Below, one piece after another: positions 44,075 through 51,668 of a DNA stretch of 64,000 bases (the first letter of the stretch is position 1; each line of letters opens with the position of its first letter). The notes under the pieces were generated by a model. That model ran no database searches. It had not been told where the DNA came from and was given only the letters and a program-made list of their open reading frames with translations. The position numbers and the translations under genes were made by a program. The DNA comes from Massilia eburnea (GTDB lineage: Bacteria > Pseudomonadota > Gammaproteobacteria > Burkholderiales > Burkholderiaceae_D), in assembly GCF_009720745.1 (NCBI RefSeq), contig NZ_WNKX01000003.1:186001-250000 (forward strand). The letters run 5' to 3'.

Positions 44075-46000
44075 TCATGCCGCAGCGCTGGACTGCCCGG
44101 CCGCAGCGATGCCGACCGGCGCCAGGGCTTGCTGCGAGGTCGTCGCGAGCAGTTCTTCGATGGCAGTTCGCTCCAGCACCTCCTTGTCAAGCAATGCATG
44201 CGCCAGCAAATCCAGGTGACGGCGCCGTGCCGCCAGCGTCTCACGCACGCGCTCCCGGGATGCAGCGAGCAGATCTTTCACCTCGTCGTCCACGATGCGC
44301 GCAGTATGGTCACTGTACCCGCGCCGTTCCGCCGGCAGCATCGCGTAGCCGCCCAGTCCTGGCGCCTGTTCATAGCTCGCCAGGCCAAGCCGTTCACTCA
44401 TCCCATATTGCATCGCCATATGGCGTGCCATGTCCGTAGCCTGCTGCAGGTCGTTCTGGGCGCCAGTCGATACGTCGCCAAACACGAGTTCTTCCGCCAC
44501 ACGGCCGCCGAGGAATACATCCAGGCGGTCCAGCATCTCCGCCCTGCGCAGCAGGAAACGGTCTTCGGTCGGCACCTGCCGTGTATATCCCAACGCAGCG
44601 ATTCCCCTTGGAATAATCGAGATCCTGGCGACGCGATCGGCGTAGGTCCGGGTTTCCGCGATCAGCGCATGGCCGGCTTCGTGATACGCCACTGTTTCCT
44701 TTTCAATGCGGCTCATGACGCGCGTCTTCTTCTCCAGCCCCGTCAGGACGCGCTCGATCGCCTCTTCGAAATCGCTCATATCGACTTGCTCCTTGCGTTT
44801 GCGTCCCGCCAGCAAGGCCGCCTCATTGACCAGGTTGGCCAGATCCGCACCCGCCAGTCCGGCGGTACGCGCTGCCAGTGCCTGCACATCCAGCGCCGGC
44901 GACGCCTTGATGGCACGCAAGTGCACCTCCAGGATGCGCTGCCGGCCCACCAGGTCCGGCCGGTCAAGGGCAATCTGGCGGTCGAAGCGGCCCGGCCGAA
45001 GCAGCGCTGCATCCAGGATTTCGGGACGGTTGGTCGCGGCCAGCAGGATCACGCCCTTGTTGGTATCAAAGCCATCCATCTCCACCAGCAACTGGTTCAG
45101 CGTCTGCTCCTGTTCGTTGTGCCCGCCCTCCAGTCCGCCGATCCCCCGCGCCCGGCCCAGTGCATCGAGCTCATCGATAAAGATGATGCAGGGGGCCTTG
45201 GTCACGGCTTGGGCGAACAGGTCGCGTACGCGCGCGGCCCCGACGCCAAGGAACATCTCGACAAACTCCGAGCCGCTGATCGAAAAAAAGGGCACCCCGG
45301 CTTCACCCGCAACCGCCTTGGCGAGCAAGGTCTTGCCCGTGCCCGGCGCGCCGACGATCAGGACGCCCTTGGGTATCTTCCCGCCCAGGCGACGGTAGCG
45401 ATCGGGATTACGCAGGAATTCCACCAGTTCCATCAATTCTTCCTTCGCCTCGTCGATTCCCGCCACGTCGGCAAAGGTGACACCGGTATTGGCGGCCATA
45501 TAGACCCGCGCGTGGCTTTTGCCGATGCCAAGCAGGCCATCGCCTAATCCCATGCCGAAGCTGCCTAACAGGCGCGGCAGGCCAAACAGCAGCAGCAAGG
45601 GGAATACCCACCACAGCAGGGAGCTGAGCCAGGTGCCCTCTTGCACGCCGGTGTAGCGGATGTTTGCCTGCCCGAGCTCCGTCACCAGGCCTGGATCGGC
45701 CACGCGCACGGCGCTGAACTGGCATGGCAAGCCAGGTTTGCAGCCGAAGCGCGCAACGCGCGGAGCCTCGATGACAGCGGGCAGGCCATCGGGCTCCACC
45801 ATTCCCGAAACCATGTGCTCGGATAAGGCGATATCCTTCACCTTGTCGATCTTTACCAATTGCTTGAATTCGCTGTACGCTAGTTCATTACTGGACAAGC
45901 CGGACAGCAGGTTCAGCAGTAGCGCCAGTACAAGCGAGGCCAGCAGCCAAGGCCACAGTTTGTACCATTTGCCGCCGGAACCGGGTTTCTCTATCGCCAT
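44075..46000 (-). CDS. ftsH: FtsH-type membrane AAA+ metalloprotease, second-copy type
   Basis: 641-aa membrane protease. TMs at about 12-32 and 125-150, then AAA+ domain with Walker A GAPGTGKT, Walker [10 protein letters not shown] and [23 protein letters not shown], and zinc site HEAGH. It degrades damaged or short-lived membrane and cytosolic proteins. Its surroundings (Usp, BON, no rrmJ, folP or glmM) show it is not the housekeeping copy. The periplasmic loop is atypical, with CKPGLPC, a cysteine pair. ATG 46000 replaces the extended start. An FNR box lies about 85 bp upstream. Confidence 0.92.
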   Translation of the reverse strand: MAIEKPGSGGKWYKLWPWLLASLVLALLLNLLSGLSSNELAYSEFKQLVKIDKVKDIALSEHMVSGMVEPDGLPAVIEAPRVARFGCKPGLPCQFSAVRVADPGLVTELGQANIRYTGVQEGTWLSSLLWWVFPLLLLFGLPRLLGSFGMGLGDGLLGIGKSHARVYMAANTGVTFADVAGIDEAKEELMELVEFLRNPDRYRRLGGKIPKGVLIVGAPGTGKTLLAKAVAGEAGVPFFSISGSEFVEMFLGVGAARVRDLFAQAVTKAPCIIFIDELDALGRARGIGGLEGGHNEQEQTLNQLLVEMDGFDTNKGVILLAATNRPEILDAALLRPGRFDRQIALDRPDLVGRQRILEVHLRAIKASPALDVQALAARTAGLAGADLANLVNEAALLAGRKRKEQVDMSDFEEAIERVLTGLEKKTRVMSRIEKETVAYHEAGHALIAETRTYADRVARISIIPRGIAALGYTRQVPTEDRFLLRRAEMLDRLDVFLGGRVAEELVFGDVSTGAQNDLQQATDMARHMAMQYGMSERLGLASYEQAPGLGGYAMLPAERRGYSDHTARIVDDEVKDLLAASRERVRETLAARRRHLDLLAHALLDKEVLERTAIEELLATTSQQALAPVGIAAAGQSSAAA

Positions 46001-46078
46001 CGCACGCCTGCCCTTCGTCGTAGTCGCCAAACTGCTTCTTCCTTGCAGGCATGCTGCGCCTCGCCGCCAGCCCAAACC

Positions 46079-46092
46079 ATGATCCAGATCAA
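46079..46092. promoter_or_regulatory. FNR/ANR box (FtsH side)
   Basis: ATGATCCAGATCAA, one mismatch from consensus, centred about 85 bp upstream of the ftsH start in the divergent ftsH/usp gap. Confidence 0.75.
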
Positions 46093-46143
46093 GTCAGCGT
46101 TTGCGTGACTGGACTGCGGCGCAACTCCCCCTTGTCCCTCATT

Positions 46144-46157
46144 TTGATCCAGATCAT
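46144..46157. promoter_or_regulatory. FNR/ANR box (Usp side)
   Basis: TTGATCCAGATCAT, one mismatch from consensus, centred about 71 bp upstream of the GTG start of the Usp gene. It forms a pair with the box at 46079, each probably serving one of the divergent genes. Confidence 0.78.
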
Positions 46158-46221
46158 GGTGAAGCCCCGGCACGCGGAGCAGACTGAAATCTTCCGACTT
46201 GACCCCGATATGGAGGTTGCC

Positions 46222-47061
46222 GTGTACAAGACCATCGTTCTGCACGCAGATGCGTCCCGCAGTGCGCCGACACGCCTGCAGCTGGCCGCCTTGATCGCCG
46301 AACAGCAGCAGGCGCACCTGGTGTGCTCCGCGATGACGGGCATTTCCCGCTATGTTTACCGTGGGCACGATCCCGTGCCCCACGACGTCATCCGCGCCGA
46401 CCTGGCGCAATTGGCAACGGCACGCGCCAGAAAGGTCTTGGTGGAGCATGCGCGGCTTGCGGGCACCCACGGGGTGGCGTCTTATGAAGAGCGGCTGGTC
46501 AACGACGACGCTTATGGCGGGCTCGTGCTGCAATCGCGCTATGCCGACCTGGTCATCCTGGGACAAGCCGACCGCGATGATCCGGCAACAGGCGCAAGCC
46601 AGCAGGGCCTGCCCGAGTATGTCATTCTCAATGGTTGCTGCCCAGTACTGGTGGTTCCCTTCGCCGGCCACTTCGCGAGCATTGGCAAGAATATTCTAGT
46701 CGCATGGGATGGTAGCCTGCATGCAGCCCGTGCGATCAAGAACGCCCTCCCCCTGCTGGTCAATGCCGGGCGCGTAATAGTGACGATGGTGGACCCTGTG
46801 ATCGGCGATGACGACCATGGTGAGGAACCCGGTGCGGATATCGCCTTGCATCTGGCGCGTCACGGCGCTGCCGTGGAAACCCAAGCGATCGCCAGCGACG
46901 GCGACGTGGGCGAGGCACTCATGGCCGCGGCCGACCGCGCCCAATCGGACCTGCTGGTCATGGGCGCCTATGGCCATTCGCGGCTCCACGAGATCATGCT
47001 GGGCGGAGCAACCCGCACTGTATTGGAAATGGCAACACTACCTGTTTTGCTGTCGCGCTAA
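46222..47061 (+). CDS. Tandem-domain universal stress protein (279 aa)
   Basis: Same two-domain layout and exact length as the Usp at 32.2 kb: MYKTIVLHADASRSAPTRLQ opens domain 1, GKNILVAWDGSLHAARAIKN opens domain 2, and MGAYGHSRLHEIMLGGATRT closes it. The GTG at 46222 is chosen because GGAGG is 5 bp upstream and it gives the standard Usp N-terminus; the longer frame from 46051 would run through both FNR boxes. A BON protein and phosphofructokinase gene follow on the same strand. Confidence 0.92.
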   Translation: MYKTIVLHADASRSAPTRLQLAALIAEQQQAHLVCSAMTGISRYVYRGHDPVPHDVIRADLAQLATARARKVLVEHARLAGTHGVASYEERLVNDDAYGGLVLQSRYADLVILGQADRDDPATGASQQGLPEYVILNGCCPVLVVPFAGHFASIGKNILVAWDGSLHAARAIKNALPLLVNAGRVIVTMVDPVIGDDDHGEEPGADIALHLARHGAAVETQAIASDGDVGEALMAAADRAQSDLLVMGAYGHSRLHEIMLGGATRTVLEMATLPVLLSR

Positions 47062-47167
47062 GCCCGCCGATGCTGCACGACACGAATGGGGCCAAGCTCA
47101 ACAAAGGGCATTTTCTGCCAGCTTTGACATTGCGTTCGGCGCGCATTCGCCAGCGAAAGGATAAATC

Positions 47168-47830
47168 ATGTTAACCGATAGCGACATCAAGAAGCATGTC
47201 GAACAACAGCTGATCTGGGAGACGGACTCCGCCGCCAAAGACCTTGCTGTCTCCGTGCGCGAGAAAATCGTGACACTGAGCGGCTTCGTACACAGTTACG
47301 ATCAGAAAGTGCGCGTCGAAAACGCTGCCGAACGCGTCGTCGGGGTGGCGGGGGTGGCCAACGATGTCGAAGTGCGGCTGGCAGGCGACCCTCGACTTGA
47401 TGCCGACATCGCTCGCGACTGCGCCTCAGCGCTCGTCTACCAGTTGCCGCAATCGGCCGCGACCATCAAAATCGTGGTCGACCACGGCCTGGTGAAGCTC
47501 GAAGGCCAGGTTGAGAGAAACTATCAACGCGTCCTGGCGGAGAAGGCGATGCGCTCGATCCGCGGGGTGCGCGGCGTCGCCAACCACATCGAGTTGCACC
47601 CCACCGTTGAACCGAAGGACGTCCAGCGGCAAATCGTCGCAGCTTTCCATCGTATCGCCAACGTCGACGCCGCCCATATCAAGGTCGAGGCCGTCGGAGG
47701 CACGGTCGTGCTTGACGGTACCGTACACTCATGGGCGGAACGCGTGGCGGCAGAACATGCAGCCTGGATGGCGCCGGGCGTAAGCCATGTCGTCGACCGC
47801 CTGAGCATCGATACCTCACCCGTGCCTTGA
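47168..47830 (+). CDS. Triple BON-domain protein
   Basis: 220-aa protein of three BON repeats (about 5-75, 78-148, 150-215), each with the V-x-L-x-G-x-V pattern: VREKIVTLSGFV, VDHGLVKLEGQVE and VGGTVVLDGTVHSW. BON domains bind phospholipid or stabilise envelopes. No signal peptide is evident, so a cytoplasmic place is possible. It begins 107 bp after the Usp gene and ends 1 bp before pfkA, so it is co-transcribed with the latter. Confidence 0.87.
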   Translation: MLTDSDIKKHVEQQLIWETDSAAKDLAVSVREKIVTLSGFVHSYDQKVRVENAAERVVGVAGVANDVEVRLAGDPRLDADIARDCASALVYQLPQSAATIKIVVDHGLVKLEGQVERNYQRVLAEKAMRSIRGVRGVANHIELHPTVEPKDVQRQIVAAFHRIANVDAAHIKVEAVGGTVVLDGTVHSWAERVAAEHAAWMAPGVSHVVDRLSIDTSPVP

Positions 47831-47831
47831 C

Positions 47832-48932
47832 ATGAAACGCATTGGCGTACTTACCGGCGGCGGCGACGCACCGGGCCTGAACGCCGTCATTCGTGGCCTG
47901 ACCCTGGCGCTTGAAGGGGTCGAAGTACTCGGCATCGAAGACGGTTACCTGGGCCTGATCGAAAGGCGGACACGGCCCCTCGGCCGCGCCGCCGTGGCAG
48001 GCATCGAAGCGGACGGCGGTACGATGCTTGGCACCACCAACCGTGTCAGCCCACTCAACTACCGAGACCGGGACTGGAGCGCCGATGTCATCTCCTATGC
48101 ACGGGAACTCGGTCTCGCTGGCCTGGTAGCCATCGGCGGCGATGGCACCATGGCCATTGCCAGCGCTTTGCACATGCGCGGCCTGCCGACACTGGGGCTG
48201 CCAAAGACGATCGACAACGACATCGCCTGTGTGGAACGGAGCCTGGGCTTCGACACTGCCGTCGCCACGGTCACAGAGGCACTTGAGCGCAGCCACACCA
48301 CCGGTGCCAGCCATGGCCGTGTGATGCTGGTTGAGACCATGGGCCGTACCGCTGGCTGGCTGGCGTTGGAAGCGGGCCTGGCCGGCGCAGCCGACATCAT
48401 CCTGCTGCCCGAAATCGGCTTCGACCTGGACGCCGTCGCCGCCGTCTGCAGCGCACGGACCGCGCACCGCGGCAGCGCCCTGATCTGCGTAGCCGAGGGC
48501 GCCAAACCTCGCGGCGGCGAAATGACGTTCCGGGGCGTGGTGCCCGGTGCGCCAGAGCCGCAGCGACTGGGCGGCGTGGCCGAAAAGCTGGCCACAGATC
48601 TGGCCGCACGCCTGCAGTGCGAAGTCCGGGCAACGGTTCTCGGACACGTGCAGCGCGGCGGCACGCCGAGCCCAGGGGACCGGCTGCTGGGAACGCTGCT
48701 GGGTGAGACCGGCGCTACGATGGCGCTTGCCGATCTGTGGGGAAGCATGGTGACCTTCGAGGGCGGTCGTATCGGTGCGGTGCCGTTGGCAGACGTCGCG
48801 GGACGCACTCGCCGCGTGCCGTTAAGTCATCATCTCTTGGATTGTGCACGGCATATCGGTGTGAGTCTGGGCGAAGCCGACGCCATGTTCGCACACCAAA
48901 AAATAATGGCTCCGACTGGAGCCATTCTTTGA
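47832..48932 (+). CDS. pfkA: 6-phosphofructokinase (PfkA superfamily)
   Basis: 366-aa kinase converting fructose-6-phosphate to fructose-1,6-bisphosphate. GVLTGGGDAPGLNAVIRG is the N-terminal phosphate loop. IGGDGTMA has Gly105 (ATP type; Asp would mean pyrophosphate), while LPKTIDNDI has Lys125 (as in pyrophosphate and some actinobacterial ATP enzymes). This mixed pattern leaves the phosphoryl donor open. MGRTAGWLA and GHVQRGGTPSPGDRLLG are substrate regions. Many Oxalobacteraceae lack PFK and use Entner-Doudoroff, so this copy likely opens glycolysis when respiration fails. It is the last gene of the Usp-BON-pfkA group. Confidence 0.9.
   Translation: MKRIGVLTGGGDAPGLNAVIRGLTLALEGVEVLGIEDGYLGLIERRTRPLGRAAVAGIEADGGTMLGTTNRVSPLNYRDRDWSADVISYARELGLAGLVAIGGDGTMAIASALHMRGLPTLGLPKTIDNDIACVERSLGFDTAVATVTEALERSHTTGASHGRVMLVETMGRTAGWLALEAGLAGAADIILLPEIGFDLDAVAAVCSARTAHRGSALICVAEGAKPRGGEMTFRGVVPGAPEPQRLGGVAEKLATDLAARLQCEVRATVLGHVQRGGTPSPGDRLLGTLLGETGATMALADLWGSMVTFEGGRIGAVPLADVAGRTRRVPLSHHLLDCARHIGVSLGEADAMFAHQKIMAPTGAIL
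48905..48926 (+). terminator. Stem-loop overlapping the pfkA 3-prime end
   Basis: Perfect 9-bp stem AATGGCTCC / GGAGCCATT with GACT loop, followed by CTTT. The stem encodes the last residues (MAPTGAI) of pfkA and finishes just before its stop codon, so terminator and coding sequence share bases. It also marks the end of the FNR island. Confidence 0.65.
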
Positions 48933-49365
48933 ATCACCGAACGAAACGACAGTTAATGCTCTGTCACTCCCACTCTATTATTTACGGTAGACCAAAGCCC
49001 TTGATTCTGCTGCTCTTTCTGGAAAGTCCTTCAATCGATACCAGCAGAAATACCATCACCGATTGTTCGCTTAGAGCGCCCTCGCCCTTACGATTCACCT
49101 CGATTATCTTACACCTACAAGCTAATGCGAACAAAGTCGAAGAAACGTAGCAATAGAGCGTCACCAACATCCTATGGTGCCGGCATCCTCACATTAACAG
49201 ACCTCGTGCGATGCACAGTGAGCAGGGTCGCTTCCAAATCTCTACGCCATGTCGTCAACTGACCTGATCTGATCCGACGCCTTGCAATGGCGCCTTGCCT
49301 GACACGATCTGCGGCCGTCGGCTTCCGCACCCCTTTGCGGACCGTTGCGATTCTACATAGCGGTC
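48933..49365. other. AT-richer stretch without recognised gene
   Basis: Lies between pfkA and the first attC. GC content drops by eye from that of the island. A 62-codon minus-strand frame (48982-49170) is open, but nothing in it is recognisable. It may be the remains of further decayed integron cassettes. Confidence 0.4.
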
Positions 49366-49437
49366 GTTCAACGCGTGCGATAACTGGCGGCTGGAGCGCG
49401 CAGCGCGTAAGCTGTCCAGTTGATTAAAAGGTTAGGC
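49366..49437 (-). repeat. attC site of cassette 5
   Basis: On the minus strand it runs from GCCTAAC to GTTGAAC, both matching RYYYAAC and GTTRRRY. Internal arms AACTGG and CCAGTT pair. It begins one base after the stop of the 49.4-kb gene. Confidence 0.8.
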
Positions 49438-49438
49438 A

Positions 49439-49828
49439 TTATTCCGTCACAACGCCAATGAATACGTGACAAGGATCTACCTCCCCAGACAAATTTATGG
49501 CCCGATCAATTTCGGGTTCTTTTGCAATAAACCCTTGTCCGTCTGATGTAAGAAGCAGAACTGAGCGATCGTGGGATTGAACAATAGTCCTTATTCGACC
49601 ACTTAAGATAAGTTTTTCGGCAAGTTGCCAAGTAACTTTCTTCGGGCTCGGATGAGAAATAGCCGGTGATTGCGCTTTGGAATTTCTCTTCATTGCAGCG
49701 TCGACTTCTCGATCCCCAATTACTTCGTTTGCACGGGCGCACGACAATTCACCGTCGCTACGTTTCAGGTCCGCGGCGTGAGAGGTCAGCGAAAATAAGC
49801 AAATAGCTAGTACCAACCAGAGGTTCAT
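49439..49828 (-). CDS. Cassette 5: secreted hypothetical protein (129 aa)
   Basis: Signal peptide (MNLWLVLAICLFSLTSHA) and a mature domain of unknown function with KKVTWQLAEKLILSGRIRTI and VLLLTSDGQGFIAKEPEI, the latter a short beta-hairpin-like pattern. The ATG at 49828 begins 5 bp after the preceding attC boundary (GTTAGGC), as usual in cassettes; the longer frame would cross that attC. Lower GC than the flanks. Confidence 0.7.
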   Translation of the reverse strand: MNLWLVLAICLFSLTSHAADLKRSDGELSCARANEVIGDREVDAAMKRNSKAQSPAISHPSPKKVTWQLAEKLILSGRIRTIVQSHDRSVLLLTSDGQGFIAKEPEIDRAINLSGEVDPCHVFIGVVTE

Positions 49829-49833
49829 GTTAA

Positions 49834-49906
49834 GCCTAACGTTCAAAGTAACTGGCTGACGGAACGCGCAGCGTGGAGACAGTCCAGTTGACTGCATTGT
49901 TGGGGC
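49834..49906 (-). repeat. attC site of cassette 4
   Basis: Minus strand: GCCCCAAC at one end and the canonical GTTAGGC at the other, with internal CAACTGG / CCAGTTA arms. It follows the stop of the 49.9-kb gene by 2 bp. Confidence 0.8.
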
Positions 49907-49908
49907 AT

Positions 49909-50238
49909 TTACGCATGAAGTTGTACCTCAGCCCATTTGACCAATGGATCCAAGAAGTGCAATTCGTCGGCTTTGTTCCAAACCGAGGAGAATTCGTGTG
50001 CGTCCCTGTGATGCAGCCAACCACCAGCGCATAGCGCCACGACAGAGCGAAACGCCTGTTCATTCGACGGCTTCGCAGAAAAGGTAAATTCAAAATACTC
50101 GGGAATCTTCCAATATGGCTTCGGCGGAGCCGAAGCCGCAAAGCCAAGACCATTCAAAGCCGAGAGCATACGTTCGGCGACAGCACCTGCGGCAGTGGCG
50201 CTGTCGCATTCAGCAAAGATTCGCATGAACAGGTTCAA
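49909..50238 (-). CDS. Cassette 4: hypothetical protein (109 aa)
   Basis: No signal peptide or recognised domain. Alternating hydrophobic/charged pattern with FEFTFSAKPSNEQAFRSVVA, then GGWLHHRDAHEFSSVWNKAD, and a final helix, which looks like a compact alpha/beta protein. The lone small cytoplasmic fold is reminiscent of immunity-type cassette proteins, but there is no direct evidence. Confidence 0.65.
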   Translation of the reverse strand: MNLFMRIFAECDSATAAGAVAERMLSALNGLGFAASAPPKPYWKIPEYFEFTFSAKPSNEQAFRSVVALCAGGWLHHRDAHEFSSVWNKADELHFLDPLVKWAEVQLHA

Positions 50239-50250
50239 GGTGCTCCCCAG

Positions 50251-50315
50251 CGTTAGACGTAACCGGCCTCAGCAACGCGCAGCAATGCGAAGGTCCGGTT
50301 GGCGGAATTGTTGGG
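50251..50315 (-). repeat. attC site of cassette 3 (degenerate at one end)
   Basis: GCCCAAC is good at the gene-proximal end; inner arms AACCGG / CCGGTT pair. The distal end reads GTTACGT then GTCTAAC, neither a clean GTTRRRY on the minus strand, so recombination here may be impaired. Confidence 0.6.
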
Positions 50316-50319
50316 CATA

Positions 50320-50784
50320 TTAGTCAACAACCTTCGTAGCGTAGACCTTGCGCATGACATCGGGCATTTCGAACCAAATCCATTGAATGTGCTCCGACAA
50401 TACTTGATTGTCCGGGCCTATAACCTTTGTTCTAGTTAGATACGCCCTTTTGTTCCTGATCTCTTCAATCTTTGGTGATTGCACGTGTAGCTCACCCTTT
50501 TCATTGACAGTACCCGAGACCATGAACGGGGACTTGTTATCAGCCGGGTCCTCAAACTCTACTAAGATGCTTGAGCCCACAGGTAGCGGTTTATTTGGAA
50601 GCAGCGAAAGTGCCAGTATCGATGTTGGCGCATCTCGCGCGACAAGCACCATCGCAACCGCCGATGTGAAGTATTCGGTTTGCGATGGCCGCGTCGGTCC
50701 GCTGGGACGAACCTCTTCGGCTGACGCTTTCGCAAGAACGATGCTAGAGAACACCAATGTAAATAGTTTGACTAATAGCTTCAT
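50320..50784 (-). CDS. Cassette 3: secreted hypothetical protein (154 aa)
   Basis: Signal peptide (MKLLVKLFTLVFSSIVLAKA) then a mature part with SILVEFEDPADNKSPFMVSG and a C-terminal HIQWIWFEMPDVMRKVYATK. Probably a beta-rich periplasmic protein. Start is 10 bp from the next attC. Family unknown. Confidence 0.7.
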   Translation of the reverse strand: MKLLVKLFTLVFSSIVLAKASAEEVRPSGPTRPSQTEYFTSAVAMVLVARDAPTSILALSLLPNKPLPVGSSILVEFEDPADNKSPFMVSGTVNEKGELHVQSPKIEEIRNKRAYLTRTKVIGPDNQVLSEHIQWIWFEMPDVMRKVYATKVVD

Positions 50785-50793
50785 CGATTAATG

Positions 50794-50851
50794 GCCCAAC
50801 GTTTGCGATCAGCGGCGCCGCTAGGCGTCCGCTGGATCAATTGGTTGGGGC
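50794..50851 (-). repeat. attC site of cassette 2
   Basis: 58 bp; on the plus strand GCCCAAC to GTTGGGGC, with inner arms CAGCGG / CCGCTG. Its core CAGCGGCGCCGC is nearly identical to that of the decayed site beyond intI. Confidence 0.82.
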
Positions 50852-50862
50852 AAAGAGCGATT

Positions 50863-51159
50863 TCAAACATAGTATTTTGCGATCTCGTCGGAATCCATGC
50901 TTTGCATTGAAAGTTGGACTTTGATACCTCGCGCATATCTCGCACTGCCAAGGAAATACTTACGTTCAGCCAGCACACCAATGTGCCTGAAGTCACCGAG
51001 GTCAATAATCTTAATCAGAACAGAAACCTCGCCCCCAGCTACGGAACTAATGACTTCGTGATTTTGAATCTGCATGAGTTCACACGGAGACAAACGAAGC
51101 AGGCGATCAGCCTCGAGATCGACCGCAGTTTGGAAGTCTTGATCATCCAATATAGCCAC
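50863..51159 (-). CDS. Cassette 2: hypothetical protein (about 98 aa)
   Basis: The frame is open back through the next attC, but a cassette gene should begin after the attC boundary at 51165; the first in-frame start is GTG 51159. The protein reads VAILDDQDFQTAVDLEADRL, then a domain with EVSVLIKIIDLGDFRHIGVL and a Tyr-rich end. No family recognised; start uncertain. Confidence 0.55.
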   Translation of the reverse strand: MAILDDQDFQTAVDLEADRLLRLSPCELMQIQNHEVISSVAGGEVSVLIKIIDLGDFRHIGVLAERKYFLGSARYARGIKVQLSMQSMDSDEIAKYYV

Positions 51160-51164
51160 CAGCT

Positions 51165-51243
51165 CCCCAACGTGTTTGCTCAGCGGCGCGCTCCAGCGGG
51201 CAACGCCCGCTGGAGCACGTCCGCTGGAGCTGAAAGTTAGGAC
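51165..51243 (-). repeat. attC site of cassette 1
   Basis: 79 bp; plus-strand ends CCCCAAC and GTTAGGAC, outer arms CAGCGG / CCGCTG and a long terminal hairpin CTCCAGCGGG / CCCGCTGGAG. The strongest fold of the set. Confidence 0.85.
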
Positions 51244-51245
51244 AG

Positions 51246-51536
51246 TTACTGCTCTTTTTGACCATCGGGACTCCAATAGCTCCAAGTGCCAATTTCCACT
51301 CCGTTCTCGAAGTGACCTTCTGCAGCCAACTTACCATTGTCGTGAAAATCCCGCCAAAGGCCTTGCTCATTCCCGTGTGAATAGTTCCCAGTGGACGCGA
51401 GAGTGCCGTTCTCGTGATAAGCCTCGAACAATCCATGTCGTATCCACTTGCTTCCGTCCTCCGAAAGGTATCGAGCGTATCGAAACCTCAGACCTCCAGA
51501 TTCATAAGGGATTTCGGCGATATCTAGGTGCAGCAT
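51246..51536 (-). CDS. Cassette 1: MORN_2 / YwqK-type repeat protein
   Basis: 96-aa protein with consecutive MORN_2-like repeats (HGLFEAYHENGTLASTGNYS and GLWRDFHDNGKLAAEGHFEN, then a third ending YWSPDGQ). YwqK-type proteins occur as toxin-antitoxin or immunity-like partners and as secreted repeats; no partner is here. It is adjacent to attI and so was probably the last cassette captured. Confidence 0.78.
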   Translation of the reverse strand: MLHLDIAEIPYESGGLRFRYARYLSEDGSKWIRHGLFEAYHENGTLASTGNYSHGNEQGLWRDFHDNGKLAAEGHFENGVEIGTWSYWSPDGQKEQ

Positions 51537-51539
51537 GTC

Positions 51540-51652
51540 TTCTAACGTGTTATATATCGCAAATTAGCAATATAACATGGGCAGTTGCGATATAACACCC
51601 TGCTATCCGACGACCAAGAGCCCGCTTGCCTGTTGAGCCCGTTGGAAGTATA
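51540..51652 (-). other. attI recombination site and promoter region of the integron
   Basis: The crossover-type TTCTAAC (51540-51546; GTTAGAA on the minus strand) starts 3 bp from the cassette 1 start codon. Next to it lie imperfect inverted repeats around GTTATAT and ATATAAC, likely integrase-binding sites. A diverged copy of this region occurs at 53.15-53.25 kb. Confidence 0.7.
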
Positions 51653-51668
51653 CTGTATGCATGTACAG
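51653..51668 (+). promoter_or_regulatory. LexA box overlapping intI start codon
   Basis: CTGTATGCATGTACAG, an exact CTGT-N8-ACAG SOS box, with the ATG of intI at 51661 inside the spacer. LexA control of integron integrases is established for Vibrio and class 1 elements. Because the box covers the start codon, the true start may be slightly downstream (an in-frame TTG at 51703). Confidence 0.85.

Noticed and set aside
50863..51285. 140-aa version of the cassette 2 protein
   Set aside because: Its first 42 codons run through the attC site of cassette 1, so a start after the attC boundary is more likely.
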